Below are positions 25,414-34,702 of a stretch of 64,000 nucleotides of DNA, one piece after another. Origin of the DNA: Bacteriovoracaceae bacterium (GTDB lineage Bacteria > Bdellovibrionota > Bacteriovoracia > Bacteriovoracales > Bacteriovoracaceae); the NCBI GenBank assembly GCA_018649885.1, contig JABIHA010000108.1:28133-92132 (forward strand), written 5' to 3'. The translations under genes were made by a program, and so were the position numbers. The first letter of the stretch is position 1. Every line of letters starts with the position of its first letter. The notes under the pieces were generated by a model. That model ran no database searches and was not told the origin of the DNA. It was given only the letters and a program-made list of their open reading frames with translations.

Positions 25414-26448
25414 TTAAACAAATGAATCTCCCTCTCCACCTCTAGAAATAATCGCTTTACCTTGGGCTTCGAGATCCTTACATTTTTGGACAATTTCTTG
25501 CTGTGCCTTTTCAACATCTGAAAGCTTAGTCGGTCCCATGGCTTCAAGATCTTCCTTAAGAAGGTTCGCGGCTCTATTAGACATATTTTTGAAGAGCTTA
25601 ACCTTAACCTCTTCAGGAGATGTCTTCATTGCCATAACAAGTTTTTGATTATCAACTTCTTTGAGAAGAGACTGGATACCTTTATCATCAACAAAGACAA
25701 GGTCTTCGAAAACAAACATGAGTTTTTTGATTTCTTCAGCAAGTTCAGGATCTTTCTCTTCAACCCTAGACATAACATTTTTCTCACTGGTTTTATCCAT
25801 CAAGTTCAACATATCTGCAATCGGAGGCACACCACCGAGTTGATTGGTATCAATTGATCCAAGAGTTGATAGCTCCGTTTTGAGAACATCATCAAGTTGT
25901 GCAATTAGCTCAGGAGATACGTAGTCCAGATTTGCAACCCTAAGAACAACTTCGGCTTGTAGGCCTTCAGGAAGTTTTCTCAGAACATCAACTTTTCTTT
26001 CAGTATTTAAATGGGCCAAAATAAGAGCAATTGTTTGAGGATGCTCGTTAATTAAAAAGTTGGCCAGAGTTCTTGTATCCACTAACTCAAGTGATTCTAG
26101 TGTATTAGATCCACCAATTTCAACAATTTGTCCAAGTAGTTGCTTGGCCCTATCTTCCCCAAGAGTACCGAGAATAAAATCACGACCTCTGTTATCAGCA
26201 AATAATAATTCGCTATCTTCATTTAGGGCAGAATAAAATTCTTCAAGAATTCTTTTTAAAAGCCAGATTGGGCATTTTTGAACATTAGACATTGAATTGA
26301 TCATTCGCTTAACATCATTATCTTTTAGATGACGAAAAATCAATTGGGTGGTCGTCGGCCCTAAAGCACTTAAGAGCACCGCTGCCTTATCTTGTCCTGA
26401 TAGTAGTGAATATTCTACTTCAGGATCTAGACTTTTTTCACCTGCCAC
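25414..26448 (-). CDS. fliG: Flagellar motor switch protein FliG
   Basis: A 344-residue C-ring protein. FliG_N: SGQDKAAVLLSALGPTTTQL. FliG_M carries the EHPQTIALILAHL block (EHPQ motif contacting FliM). FliG_C has IKKLMFVFEDLVFVDDKGIQ, with the charged torque helix that interacts with MotA. Length matches the family. It sits between fliF and fliH in the canonical order. Confidence 0.95.
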   Translation of the reverse strand: MAGEKSLDPEVEYSLLSGQDKAAVLLSALGPTTTQLIFRHLKDNDVKRMINSMSNVQKCPIWLLKRILEEFYSALNEDSELLFADNRGRDFILGTLGEDRAKQLLGQIVEIGGSNTLESLELVDTRTLANFLINEHPQTIALILAHLNTERKVDVLRKLPEGLQAEVVLRVANLDYVSPELIAQLDDVLKTELSTLGSIDTNQLGGVPPIADMLNLMDKTSEKNVMSRVEEKDPELAEEIKKLMFVFEDLVFVDDKGIQSLLKEVDNQKLVMAMKTSPEEVKVKLFKNMSNRAANLLKEDLEAMGPTKLSDVEKAQQEIVQKCKDLEAQGKAIISRGGEGDSFV

Positions 26449-26460
26449 TTTTAACCTCGA

Positions 26461-28149
26461 TTACGCAATTTCCTTATCACTATCCACAGAGTGGATCATT
26501 TCGGCCATTACTTGCGCAGCTTTCTCTGGATTATTCTCTATAAGAGTAATAATCTTCTCTTTTAACATATTACCTTCAACCTTCTCTGGATTCAGCTTTT
26601 CTTCAATTGTTGGAAGAGCATCCTCAAGACCGGGTAGTTTTTGGTCTGATTGTATTTTTTCTAATTCTTCAAGAGTCTTGGGAAGAAAATCTTCCACTGA
26701 TTCAACAGTGTTCTCTGTAACCCACTGGATAAATGGTCTAACAACTATGAAGAAGAACATTGTCAGGATAAGTCCGATGACAAGGTATTTGATAATATTC
26801 TTGAGAATCTTTCGATTCTCTCTTTTACGCATAATTGCATCCATAAGTGCAAGATCTTCTTTTGCGAACTCCATATTTCTTATCGTTAGCTTATCACCAC
26901 GCTTCAGATTAATGCCTACGGTTGATGCAATTATTTCATTGAAATTTGTAATATCTGCTTCACCCCAGGCTTGGTATTGAGTTTTTGGAATGCCGTCTTC
27001 ATCCAGTATTACAGCACCAGCTTTATCAAACATTGTAACTTGCTTACCATCTATCATTACGGCAACAGTTAAGTTTTTGATTCTAGCAGTTGGATGAGTA
27101 GATTTTGTTACCTTCGATGGAACATTATAATTGCGCGTTTTCAATTTTTTATCAACATTGTTTCTTGTCTCAGGAATTCCTGGTTGTGGATTTTCACCTG
27201 GAAGGTTAGACCTAGCTCCTGGTATCCCCTGCGGAGAAGGCCTGGAGCCTTTGATGATTTGATCATTCGTTACTTCAGATAAAACGGTCGAATTCTCTCC
27301 ATCAAATTTAGTCTCAGTTGTCACGGCCTGCGTGAAATCGAGCTCAGTATTTACTTTTGCAATTACTTTTCCAGCGCCAACAACTTTAGCAAGAATATTT
27401 TCAATTTGATCTTCCATTTGGCGATTAACTCTAGTCTGAAGTGCTAACCTATTCGAAGTTTCCCTAGTTACTGGGTCTCCTATATTTTCAGATAGTTTCT
27501 TTCCTCTTGCGTCTATAATAGTAACATTTTCTGGCCTCATACCATCTACCGAAGATGCTACAAGAGAAGCCACACCCTTTATCTCTTGTAGTGTCATGCT
27601 CACACCACGATCGAGTTCTAAAACGATTGAAGCACTTGGTGGTTTTTGTTCTGATACAAATGGACTTTGCTCTGGAATACTTAGATGAACCCTTGCTCTT
27701 TTTACACCTTTGAGATGTTTAATTGTTTTGACAAGCTCACCCTCAATTGCCCTTTGGCGATTGATTTTCTGAACAAAACTAGTCGTTCCAAAACTTTGCT
27801 TATCAAATACTTCATAGCCAACAGTGCCTGAGAATTCAACGCCTTTTTTGGCGAGTTCAAGTCTCCAAATATGGACTTTATCTTCAGGAACAAGAATCGA
27901 TTTTCCATTATTTTCAAATTGGTAAGGAATATTACTTTCTTCTAATAATCTTGCAATTTGTTTTCCATCTTCTTTATTTAGCTCAGAGTATAATGGTTGA
28001 TAAGTAGTATGAGTGGCCCATTTAACGACAGCAAAACAGCAGAATCCTACTAAGATTGTAAGAAGGACTAAGCCTGCCTTTCTTTCGGCGGCGAGAGAAT
28101 TCCAAAAATTCTTGAAATTTTCTGAAATTTTTAATACAAATGCGTCCAC
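26461..28149 (-). CDS. fliF: Flagellar MS-ring protein FliF
   Basis: A 562-residue MS-ring protein with two membrane helices (about residues 28-46 and 455-475), and the YscJ/FliF domain between: QPLYSELNKEDGKQIARLLE, RAIEGELVKTIKHLKGVKRA, and a Pro/Gly-rich loop near residues 310-335. The cytoplasmic tail (FLPKTLEELEKIQ to the end) binds FliG, encoded immediately downstream. It nucleates assembly of the basal body and houses the export apparatus. Confidence 0.95.
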   Translation of the reverse strand: MDAFVLKISENFKNFWNSLAAERKAGLVLLTILVGFCCFAVVKWATHTTYQPLYSELNKEDGKQIARLLEESNIPYQFENNGKSILVPEDKVHIWRLELAKKGVEFSGTVGYEVFDKQSFGTTSFVQKINRQRAIEGELVKTIKHLKGVKRARVHLSIPEQSPFVSEQKPPSASIVLELDRGVSMTLQEIKGVASLVASSVDGMRPENVTIIDARGKKLSENIGDPVTRETSNRLALQTRVNRQMEDQIENILAKVVGAGKVIAKVNTELDFTQAVTTETKFDGENSTVLSEVTNDQIIKGSRPSPQGIPGARSNLPGENPQPGIPETRNNVDKKLKTRNYNVPSKVTKSTHPTARIKNLTVAVMIDGKQVTMFDKAGAVILDEDGIPKTQYQAWGEADITNFNEIIASTVGINLKRGDKLTIRNMEFAKEDLALMDAIMRKRENRKILKNIIKYLVIGLILTMFFFIVVRPFIQWVTENTVESVEDFLPKTLEELEKIQSDQKLPGLEDALPTIEEKLNPEKVEGNMLKEKIITLIENNPEKAAQVMAEMIHSVDSDKEIA

Positions 28150-28177
28150 TTAAAACTCCTTCAATCAGCCACTGAAA

Positions 28178-28543
28178 TTATATTTGCATCTTCATTATTT
28201 CTTTGTAGGCATCAATCACTTTAGACCGGACTTGGTTCATAGTTCTAAATGCTAAATCTGCCTGCTCAACTTTCAGCATTGTCTCGTGCAGATTCTTTGA
28301 ATTTCCAGATGCGAGGTTTTCAATGGCGAAGTTAGCTTCGTGTTGCAGTTCATTCACTTGGCCTAAACTATCAACAAGAAATTGTCCAAAAGATTTTTGA
28401 ACTTGTCCGTTTTCTGCAGGAACTTTAGCTGCATCTTTTAAGGTAAAAGATTTTTGAACACCTAACTCAGCACTTTTGGTCCAAGCTTTCGCATCGTACT
28501 TATTAAGTACGTCATGAATTCCACCTATCGTTTGAATGCTCAT
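28178..28543 (-). CDS. fliE: Flagellar hook-basal body adaptor FliE
   Basis: A 121-residue protein joining the MS ring to the proximal rod. The C-terminal half is typical: FGQFLVDSLGQVNELQHEA and the ending KVEQADLAFRTMNQVRSKV. Order flgB-flgC-fliE-fliF is the common one in proteobacteria. Confidence 0.92.
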   Translation of the reverse strand: MSIQTIGGIHDVLNKYDAKAWTKSAELGVQKSFTLKDAAKVPAENGQVQKSFGQFLVDSLGQVNELQHEANFAIENLASGNSKNLHETMLKVEQADLAFRTMNQVRSKVIDAYKEIMKMQI

Positions 28544-28565
28544 TACTTACCACCTTAGTTATTAA

Positions 28566-29003
28566 TTATTTTCCAATCTCAAGTGCTTTCATTGCCATAC
28601 CCTTACTGGTATTGATGGCACTAATATTTGCTTCATATGCACGTGATGCAGAGATCATATTGGCCATTTCTTCCATTACATTAATGTCAGGATAGGCCAC
28701 ATATCCTTTTGCATTTGCATCAGGATGATCGGGATCATAGACAAGTTTTGGAGGTTTATTTGAGGAGATGACCTCAGTAGCATGGACCTCTTGTGCATTT
28801 TGATCTACTTCACCTTCAAGAATCTCTGAAAAGGTTCTTCTTGCAGGCTCAGATCCAAAGGCAACTTCCTTTTTTCTATAGGGGCCACCTTCTTTAGTCC
28901 TAGTGGTTTGGGCATTGGCAATATTGGATGCAATAGCATCCATTCTTTTTCTATTGGCCGCGAGCCCTGAAGCACTAATTCTTAGACTTTTAAGATAATC
29001 CAT
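28566..29003 (-). CDS. flgC: Proximal rod protein FlgC
   Basis: A 145-residue rod subunit. N-terminal signature LRISASGLAANRKRMDAIAS with NIANAQTT following; C-terminal YPDINVMEEMANMISASRAY and EANISAINTSKGM. It assembles with FlgB and FlgF in the periplasmic rod. No signal peptide, as expected for export by the flagellar apparatus. Confidence 0.95.
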   Translation of the reverse strand: MDYLKSLRISASGLAANRKRMDAIASNIANAQTTRTKEGGPYRKKEVAFGSEPARRTFSEILEGEVDQNAQEVHATEVISSNKPPKLVYDPDHPDANAKGYVAYPDINVMEEMANMISASRAYEANISAINTSKGMAMKALEIGK

Positions 29004-29031
29004 AATTTAATACGCTCCTAACTTTCTATTC

Positions 29032-29436
29032 CTAATTAGAATTCAAAGTATATTTCATGAGTGCTATTTTCTTATTCAACAATTGGACAGCAGCATCATA
29101 CATAATTTTGTTCTCGGCCATTTTCGCCATTTCTGCATCACGATCTACTGTATTACCATCTTGTGAAGCGATCCCATTTGGGTCTTCGAAAATTTCTGGT
29201 TGCACTGACTCAAACCCACCACCACCAACATTGAAATGGTTTGGATTGTTCACATTCATGCTTCTCGATTTATCCAAATCGAGTGCCTGTTTTAGAGCAC
29301 CCTCAAATTCAATTCTTTTGGCCTTGTAACCAGGTGTGGTTGCATTAGCAATATTACTCGCAATCAACTCTTGACGTAGCTCTCTCATATTGAGAGAGGT
29401 TGCAAGTGCTTTCATTGTTTTGTCAGCAATTTTCAT
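29032..29436 (-). CDS. flgB: Proximal rod protein FlgB
   Basis: A 134-residue rod subunit: N-terminal LNMRELRQELIASNIANATT with PGYKAKRIEFE following, and the C-terminal KMAENKIMYDAAVQLLNKKI. It is placed 3 bp after the stop of the AAA+ regulator gene, so regulator and rod genes are co-transcribed. Confidence 0.95.
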   Translation of the reverse strand: MKIADKTMKALATSLNMRELRQELIASNIANATTPGYKAKRIEFEGALKQALDLDKSRSMNVNNPNHFNVGGGGFESVQPEIFEDPNGIASQDGNTVDRDAEMAKMAENKIMYDAAVQLLNKKIALMKYTLNSN

Positions 29437-29439
29437 ACT

Positions 29440-30369
29440 TTACCTCAAGTTCAAAAAGAATTGAGAACCGTCTTGCCTATACTCATTAATTTTGTTTCTA
29501 AGTGTTCTAATGGAAACGCCCAAAATCTTAGCGGCTTGAGTTCTATTTTCCGATGTATGAATTAGTGCTTTTCTAATTAGTAGCTTTTCAGCTTCTTTTA
29601 AAGACATTAATTTAATATCACCGTCAGAGTCATCATCAATTGAGTTAATAACTTTTCTTTCACCAATTGTGAGGTGCTCAATATCAATGGGAGTATCACC
29701 TGCATTTTGAACCGAGCTTTCAAGAACTTTTTGAAGTTCTCTTATATTGTGAGTCCAGTAGTGAGAAGTTAGCTTATTCATGGCCTCATCAGTAATATCT
29801 GATTCTATTCCCCAGTCTCTTAAAAATCCCTCTGAAAGTAGTTTAATATCTTCAACTCTTTCTCTAAGTGGTTTTAATGAAATCTGTGTTCCTGAAATTA
29901 AGGTATAAAGAGCTCTATAGAATCTTCCTGACCCTACGAGTTTTGAAAGATTTTTTGTAGATGTAGCAATAATTCTAACATCAAGATCATAATCATCTAG
30001 TTCTTGAAATATTTGATAGAGTCTTTTTTGAAAAACTTCTTCTAGTCCATCAACATTTGCTAGTATGATTGTTCCTCTATTGCATGTTTCAAGCACACCT
30101 TTATTAAAGCGACCTGTCTCATCGTCTCTATGACCGAGAATTTGATTTTCAACATCCTTAGAATCACCCGAGCAATCAATTACCGAAAGAGGATTCTCTT
30201 TTCGACTTGATATCTGGTGGACATAGGTAGCAAGGGTTCTTTTTCCTGTTCCTGATTCACCGATAATAAGTACTGGAGCCCTTGTTGAAGCTACATTTCT
30301 TGCGTAGTCCAACGACCTCTGTACTTTCAAATCTCTACCAAACAACCCCTCATTTACTACGTTCTGCAT
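29440..30369 (-). CDS. Degenerate sigma-54-activator-like AAA+ protein with Fis-type HTH
   Basis: A 309-residue protein built like the AAA+ and HTH parts of NtrC-family activators, with no receiver domain. Walker A is intact (GESGTGKR, residues 37-44). The GAFTGA sigma-54 contact loop is replaced by DDETGR (about 82-87) in a shortened loop, the Walker B Asp-Glu is replaced by Ala-Asn (IILANVDG, 101-108), and the second Arg-finger position is not Arg. The HTH is well preserved (ENRTQAAKILGVSIRTLRNK). It probably binds DNA and perhaps ATP but should not open sigma-54 complexes; it may regulate the flagellar genes as a repressor, co-regulator or partner of an active activator. Confidence 0.8.
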   Translation of the reverse strand: MQNVVNEGLFGRDLKVQRSLDYARNVASTRAPVLIIGESGTGKRTLATYVHQISSRKENPLSVIDCSGDSKDVENQILGHRDDETGRFNKGVLETCNRGTIILANVDGLEEVFQKRLYQIFQELDDYDLDVRIIATSTKNLSKLVGSGRFYRALYTLISGTQISLKPLRERVEDIKLLSEGFLRDWGIESDITDEAMNKLTSHYWTHNIRELQKVLESSVQNAGDTPIDIEHLTIGERKVINSIDDDSDGDIKLMSLKEAEKLLIRKALIHTSENRTQAAKILGVSIRTLRNKINEYRQDGSQFFLNLR

Positions 30370-30396
30370 CTATGACCTCCTGTCATTTAATGTACT

Positions 30397-33114
30397 CTAT
30401 AGATTCCTTCTATTAAGCATCAATTCCGATAATTCACTTTTTGCTAATTCTTTAATATATGATGATACTCCTTCATCACTAACTAACTTTTTTAAAACTT
30501 CTTCAGCTTCTTTTGTCTTAAAGTTTTTAATTAGGTTTTTTCCAAGAAGATATTGCAATCTTCCATCGTAGATCGATATAGGAAATTTTTTGAGAAAGCC
30601 CTTAATTCTAGACTCTACTTTTCCAAAATCAGGCTTACTCATTCCAGCAATAGTTTCAATATAGAGATATTCTATCCTCTCAATAGCACCACTAAGCTTT
30701 TCACCACCATCTTTAACTTTTAATTCGAGTTCTTTTACCAATGCGTCTGCAATTCTTCTGAATTTTTCCAACCTTCCCTTTTCGTAGAGAGATTCTGAAT
30801 ATCCAACAAGTAAATCACCCATTTCGTCTGTATTTAATGGAAGCTCATTTTTTTTACCAATAATAAAATTTTCAAAGCTCTTAATTGAGTTGTTGTAGTT
30901 CTTCTTCTTATAACTGGCATAACCTCTGTAGAGATTAAGCTTTGGAAAATCTAAAATTGTCATCTTTTTTGTAAGATCCAACAAATCGTCCCAGCTACCA
31001 CTTTGATACTTATTAAGTGCTAATAACTCATTTCTCATATTCTTCTTATTATAACTAGTGTCTCTTTCAACCCACTCAGGAAATGTTCTTTTAGGCAGGC
31101 CATCTATATTGGAAAACCTTTTCATCAACCTCTCAAAAGACTTTGTTAAACCAAGACGAAGATAAGATTTCCCCACCAAAAAATTGATATAAGGATCTTG
31201 TGAGACTTTCGCAAGGTACTTATCGCTATAAACTTCCCATACTCTTACTGCTCTTGAGTAATTTGCATCCATATAAGACTTCTGCATAAGTCCATACACT
31301 ATTTCAGCGCCATCCTCTTCATAAACCCTTTTACTCGATAATTTCAAACTAGGAAGAGGTATAGATTTCAAATAACTTAGAGCTTCCAGGTACTTCTTTC
31401 CATTAATTAAACTTCTAAGTCTTACTAACCATAACTGCTTTTTTAAATTCTGATTTATGGACTTTTTTTCAACTTCGTCTTGTTTGAGAAAAACAAGGTT
31501 GTCTTTTTCTCTAAGGCCTGGATTTTTCTTTCTTACATAACTCAAACCTACATATCTCAATTTTGCCTCATATCTTGCCTGAGGGACAACCGATTTATTT
31601 ATAGCGTCTAGATATAGCCTGAGAGTTTTTGCATGTTTCTTTTCTAAAAGATCATAACAAAGTGCAAGCCTTACTCTCGCAAATGAAGACAAACTCATAT
31701 ACGAATATTGGGCCAAAAATTGATCATATTCTCTAACTGCTTTTTGGTATTGTGCAGTTCTAAAATAGGCTTCAGCAATATTGTATGAGATAGCAGCCAT
31801 TATAGGTTTGGTCATGGCCGCTTTTTCATTTTCATACAATTTAATCAGCTCTTCTTCTTTATTCATAACGAGAAAAACATATGATTTATAAGCAAAGGCC
31901 AACTGACCAGGCATTAGTTTTTGTACTATCCCATCACTTACAAATTTATCAATTTTTTCTACTTGTTTTAACATTGCCAAGTTAAAGGTAATAAATTTTG
32001 TCGTGATAACAGCCGTTTCAGTGTCAAAATCAGCCCGACTCTTAACAAAGAGCTTTTTAGAATATTTTAGTGATTGTACATAATCACCTTCTTCAATATG
32101 TATTTGAATTAAAAAGAGATAGATGGCCCTTTGTAGGTTGTAATCTTTGGCCCTTTCAGAAATATCTGCATAAAGATTCATTGCCGATTTTTTCAAACTC
32201 GACTGATTTTTATAGATGTGACTTTTCATTAAGGCATTTGCCCTAAGGTAATCATTCATTACAGCATTGGAATCTTGACCATAGGTTCTTTCATATAGTG
32301 TGATTGATTTTTCCATCAATCCAAACTTCTCTTTTCTAAAAAGATTAATCGTGAGCTGCATTTTGGCTTCTTTCTTATCCTTTTCAAAATCTCGGTCTTT
32401 AATTGGATAGAAGAACTCAGGAGTTTTACTCTTTAGATTTATAATTTTCTTAGGTGCCGGGATATGTGGTTCATAATTCCAAATAAAAGATGCACCATAT
32501 CTAAAATCTCTATACCTACTATCTGCTTTGATCGCCGCAGCTTTTTTAGTTTTAACACCCAAGGATGACTTAATCTCTGAGAATTTCTTTCCTTTGGTTT
32601 TTATTTTTTTAGGTAAGACCTTCTTTAAGCTTAGTCCTTTTAATGGGTCTAAAGCTTTCCTGGCCTTAACTAGTGTCTTTCCCGGTATTGGTACCAACTT
32701 ATCACTTGCAGCCGGATCGTTTATCCAAAAATCAATTATGTATTTATTTTCGTTCTCTCTATAAAAGCTAAACAGTTCAACTTTAGGACTATGAAGGTTT
32801 AATATAATGGTAGCGGGGTTTTCAGGAAATTTCTTCAAAGAAAATGCCACGTCTTTAACGTACTTCTTTCCCCAGGACTTCTTTGAAAAGTCTCCCTTTA
32901 ATTCTTCGAATATAGAAAGATTGAGCGTTTGGATTTTTACAGTCGCTCCACTCTTTATAATGTGTAACTGCTCTTTTGGAGTAAAGATGTTTAACCGGTG
33001 ATGAGTCTTATAAGCTTTCTCTGATAGAAGCGCAGACTCTGCCGGTGTCACAGTAGCAAGAATTGCCGTTGCAATAAGTGCTAATGTCAAAATTTTGATA
33101 TCTAGTTTGAACAT
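30397..33114 (-). CDS. Large exported TPR-repeat protein at the head of the flagellar cluster
   Basis: A 905-residue protein: signal peptide (about residues 1-27, ending PAESA), a beta-rich N-terminal region (about 40-150, AMIN-like in appearance), a basic Lys-rich linker (about 150-210) and then about 600 residues of tetratricopeptide-like helices (for example IAEAYFRTAQYQKAVREYDQ and GLMQKSYMDANYSRAVRVWE). It sits 27 bp before the AAA+ gene and is likely the first gene of the operon. The beta-domain plus TPR layout recalls PflA of the Campylobacter motor, a periplasmic stator scaffold, but I cannot show homology. The role in motor assembly is inference. Confidence 0.75.
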   Translation of the reverse strand: MFKLDIKILTLALIATAILATVTPAESALLSEKAYKTHHRLNIFTPKEQLHIIKSGATVKIQTLNLSIFEELKGDFSKKSWGKKYVKDVAFSLKKFPENPATIILNLHSPKVELFSFYRENENKYIIDFWINDPAASDKLVPIPGKTLVKARKALDPLKGLSLKKVLPKKIKTKGKKFSEIKSSLGVKTKKAAAIKADSRYRDFRYGASFIWNYEPHIPAPKKIINLKSKTPEFFYPIKDRDFEKDKKEAKMQLTINLFRKEKFGLMEKSITLYERTYGQDSNAVMNDYLRANALMKSHIYKNQSSLKKSAMNLYADISERAKDYNLQRAIYLFLIQIHIEEGDYVQSLKYSKKLFVKSRADFDTETAVITTKFITFNLAMLKQVEKIDKFVSDGIVQKLMPGQLAFAYKSYVFLVMNKEEELIKLYENEKAAMTKPIMAAISYNIAEAYFRTAQYQKAVREYDQFLAQYSYMSLSSFARVRLALCYDLLEKKHAKTLRLYLDAINKSVVPQARYEAKLRYVGLSYVRKKNPGLREKDNLVFLKQDEVEKKSINQNLKKQLWLVRLRSLINGKKYLEALSYLKSIPLPSLKLSSKRVYEEDGAEIVYGLMQKSYMDANYSRAVRVWEVYSDKYLAKVSQDPYINFLVGKSYLRLGLTKSFERLMKRFSNIDGLPKRTFPEWVERDTSYNKKNMRNELLALNKYQSGSWDDLLDLTKKMTILDFPKLNLYRGYASYKKKNYNNSIKSFENFIIGKKNELPLNTDEMGDLLVGYSESLYEKGRLEKFRRIADALVKELELKVKDGGEKLSGAIERIEYLYIETIAGMSKPDFGKVESRIKGFLKKFPISIYDGRLQYLLGKNLIKNFKTKEAEEVLKKLVSDEGVSSYIKELAKSELSELMLNRRNL

Positions 33115-33339
33115 TTTTTTGAAACTTCCTGTCTCAAAAGCTGACTAAGTCCCTTCCTGGGACGTTTTACCTAGTTCTATTCTACCTATTTTTGTGCCTA
33201 ACGGAAGGAATATTTTTCTGGGGGTACAAATTTTCCGAGTGATATTTTGACACCTATCAAAATATGCCTATTTACAATAAGTTAGCCCTGGAATCTAATC
33301 AAATATATAAAGATATTAATGCATTTATAAGGGTGTTAA

Positions 33340-33918
33340 ATGCTCAAGCTTTTTAAAAAAGAAGTCTCCCAAAACAAGGAGACACACGGCCTAAACGCAA
33401 AAAGGTTTTCGAAACTCACCTTTCGCTTCTGTCTTGTGATATTCATCTATGGCACCACAACCTCATGTAGCCTCTTTCTGAAAACTTCAGATACTGATAG
33501 AAAAAATGAAAGCTATCAATTGAATTTTAAGAATAAGATCTGGAGTCCAATCGAAAAAGATACAGCTGATTATGCTTATTATAATTCCAGTTCTAGTACT
33601 ATCTTCATGATCAATAGCTACTGCAAGAAATATCAAACAACCACCCTTAAAAATTTAACGGATCATATTTTAACCGGAATTACTGATAGAAAAATCCTCT
33701 ACCAAAAAGATCTGAAGCTTTATAAAAGAGATGCTCTTGAGACACATGCATCAGGAAGCATGGATGGTATTCAAGTTCAGTTGAAAATCATCACCTTTCT
33801 TAGAAATAGATGCACATATGATTTCACCCTAATAGGCTCAAAAGCTTTTAAGAAAAAAGACCTCGCTACATTTCAATCTGTTGTACGCTCCATTAACTTT
33901 AATGACAGGGGAGAATAG
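33340..33918 (+). CDS. Putative lipoprotein of the Mla-type operon
   Basis: A 192-residue protein with a basic N-terminal extension, a hydrophobic segment (about residues 27-40) and a lipobox-like TTSC with Cys43, suggesting a lipoprotein. The remainder is a small alpha/beta domain with no family I recognise. It ends seven bases before mlaE and so belongs to the phospholipid-transport operon; it might serve as an accessory or as the periplasmic/outer-membrane partner that is otherwise missing here. The N-terminus before the hydrophobic segment is long for a lipoprotein, so the start may lie further downstream. Confidence 0.6.
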   Translation: MLKLFKKEVSQNKETHGLNAKRFSKLTFRFCLVIFIYGTTTSCSLFLKTSDTDRKNESYQLNFKNKIWSPIEKDTADYAYYNSSSSTIFMINSYCKKYQTTTLKNLTDHILTGITDRKILYQKDLKLYKRDALETHASGSMDGIQVQLKIITFLRNRCTYDFTLIGSKAFKKKDLATFQSVVRSINFNDRGE

Positions 33919-33924
33919 AAAACT

Positions 33925-34698
33925 ATGACAGCCGGTATTACTAAAAAAATTCACGATACCGTTTTTATGATCGGAGAACTGGGTTACCTAGGCGTTGAAA
34001 GTATAAAGTGTTGTCTGACACGTCCTTTTTATTTCTCCAAGCTTATGGAGCAAATCAATTTACTCGGTATTGGCTCTCTTTCTATTACTATTGTAATAGG
34101 CCTTGTTATGGGGCTCGTAATGACCCTGCAGTTTGGTTTTGGCCTTGCTAAGTTCGGTGGAACGCTCTACGTACCCGGTGTTGTGGCGCTGTCTCTTACA
34201 CGAGAGATGGCCCCCATATTTACCTCTTTATTAGTTGCTGGTCGTATTGGCTCAGGAATTACAGCTGAGATCGGTTCAATGAATGTAACTCAGCAAGTGG
34301 ATGCCATTAGAGCACTTGGAACTTCTCCTATTAGGGTTTTAGTTGTACCACGATTATTGGCTGCAATGATTTCACTCCCATTGTTAACTGCTGTATCAAA
34401 TGTACTAGGAATATTAGGTGGTATGGTTATTTGCTCAGTTGAATTTCACATACCTCCTGGTTTTTACTTCCAAAGAGTTTTTTCTACAGTAAAACTTCAT
34501 GACTTTTCTAGTGGGCTACTAAAGACTGTTTTTTTTGCAACAGTTATAACTCTTGTTGCTTGCTACAAAGGATTTAATACAACTGAAGGAACAAAGGGTG
34601 TGGGCCAATCAACTACCTGGGTAGTTGTTGTTAGCTCCATTTTAATATTAATTTCGGACTTTTTTCTAAGTAAGATTTTCCTCTTACTATTAGTTTAA
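33925..34698 (+). CDS. mlaE: MlaE-family phospholipid transport permease
   Basis: A 257-residue permease with five to six membrane helices and the MlaE/YrbE core LTREMAPIFTSLLVAGRIGS, then GITAEIGSMNVTQQVDAIRA and LGTSPIRVLVVPRLLA. It forms the dimeric membrane part of the MlaFEDB complex that moves phospholipids between inner and outer membranes. The downstream genes mlaF and mlaD start after 4 bp and 1 bp gaps. Confidence 0.93.
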   Translation: MTAGITKKIHDTVFMIGELGYLGVESIKCCLTRPFYFSKLMEQINLLGIGSLSITIVIGLVMGLVMTLQFGFGLAKFGGTLYVPGVVALSLTREMAPIFTSLLVAGRIGSGITAEIGSMNVTQQVDAIRALGTSPIRVLVVPRLLAAMISLPLLTAVSNVLGILGGMVICSVEFHIPPGFYFQRVFSTVKLHDFSSGLLKTVFFATVITLVACYKGFNTTEGTKGVGQSTTWVVVVSSILILISDFFLSKIFLLLLV

Positions 34699-34702
34699 CG
34701 AT

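Noticed and set aside
33115..33339. Sigma-54 or sigma-28 promoter for the TPR/flagellar operon, and a TTGACA at 33247 for the plus strand
   Set aside because: The best -24/-12 candidate lacks GC at -12, no sigma-28 pattern has correct spacing, and the plus-strand TTGACA is 20 bases from its nearest -10. A GTCCC/GGGAC palindrome near 33150 is short.
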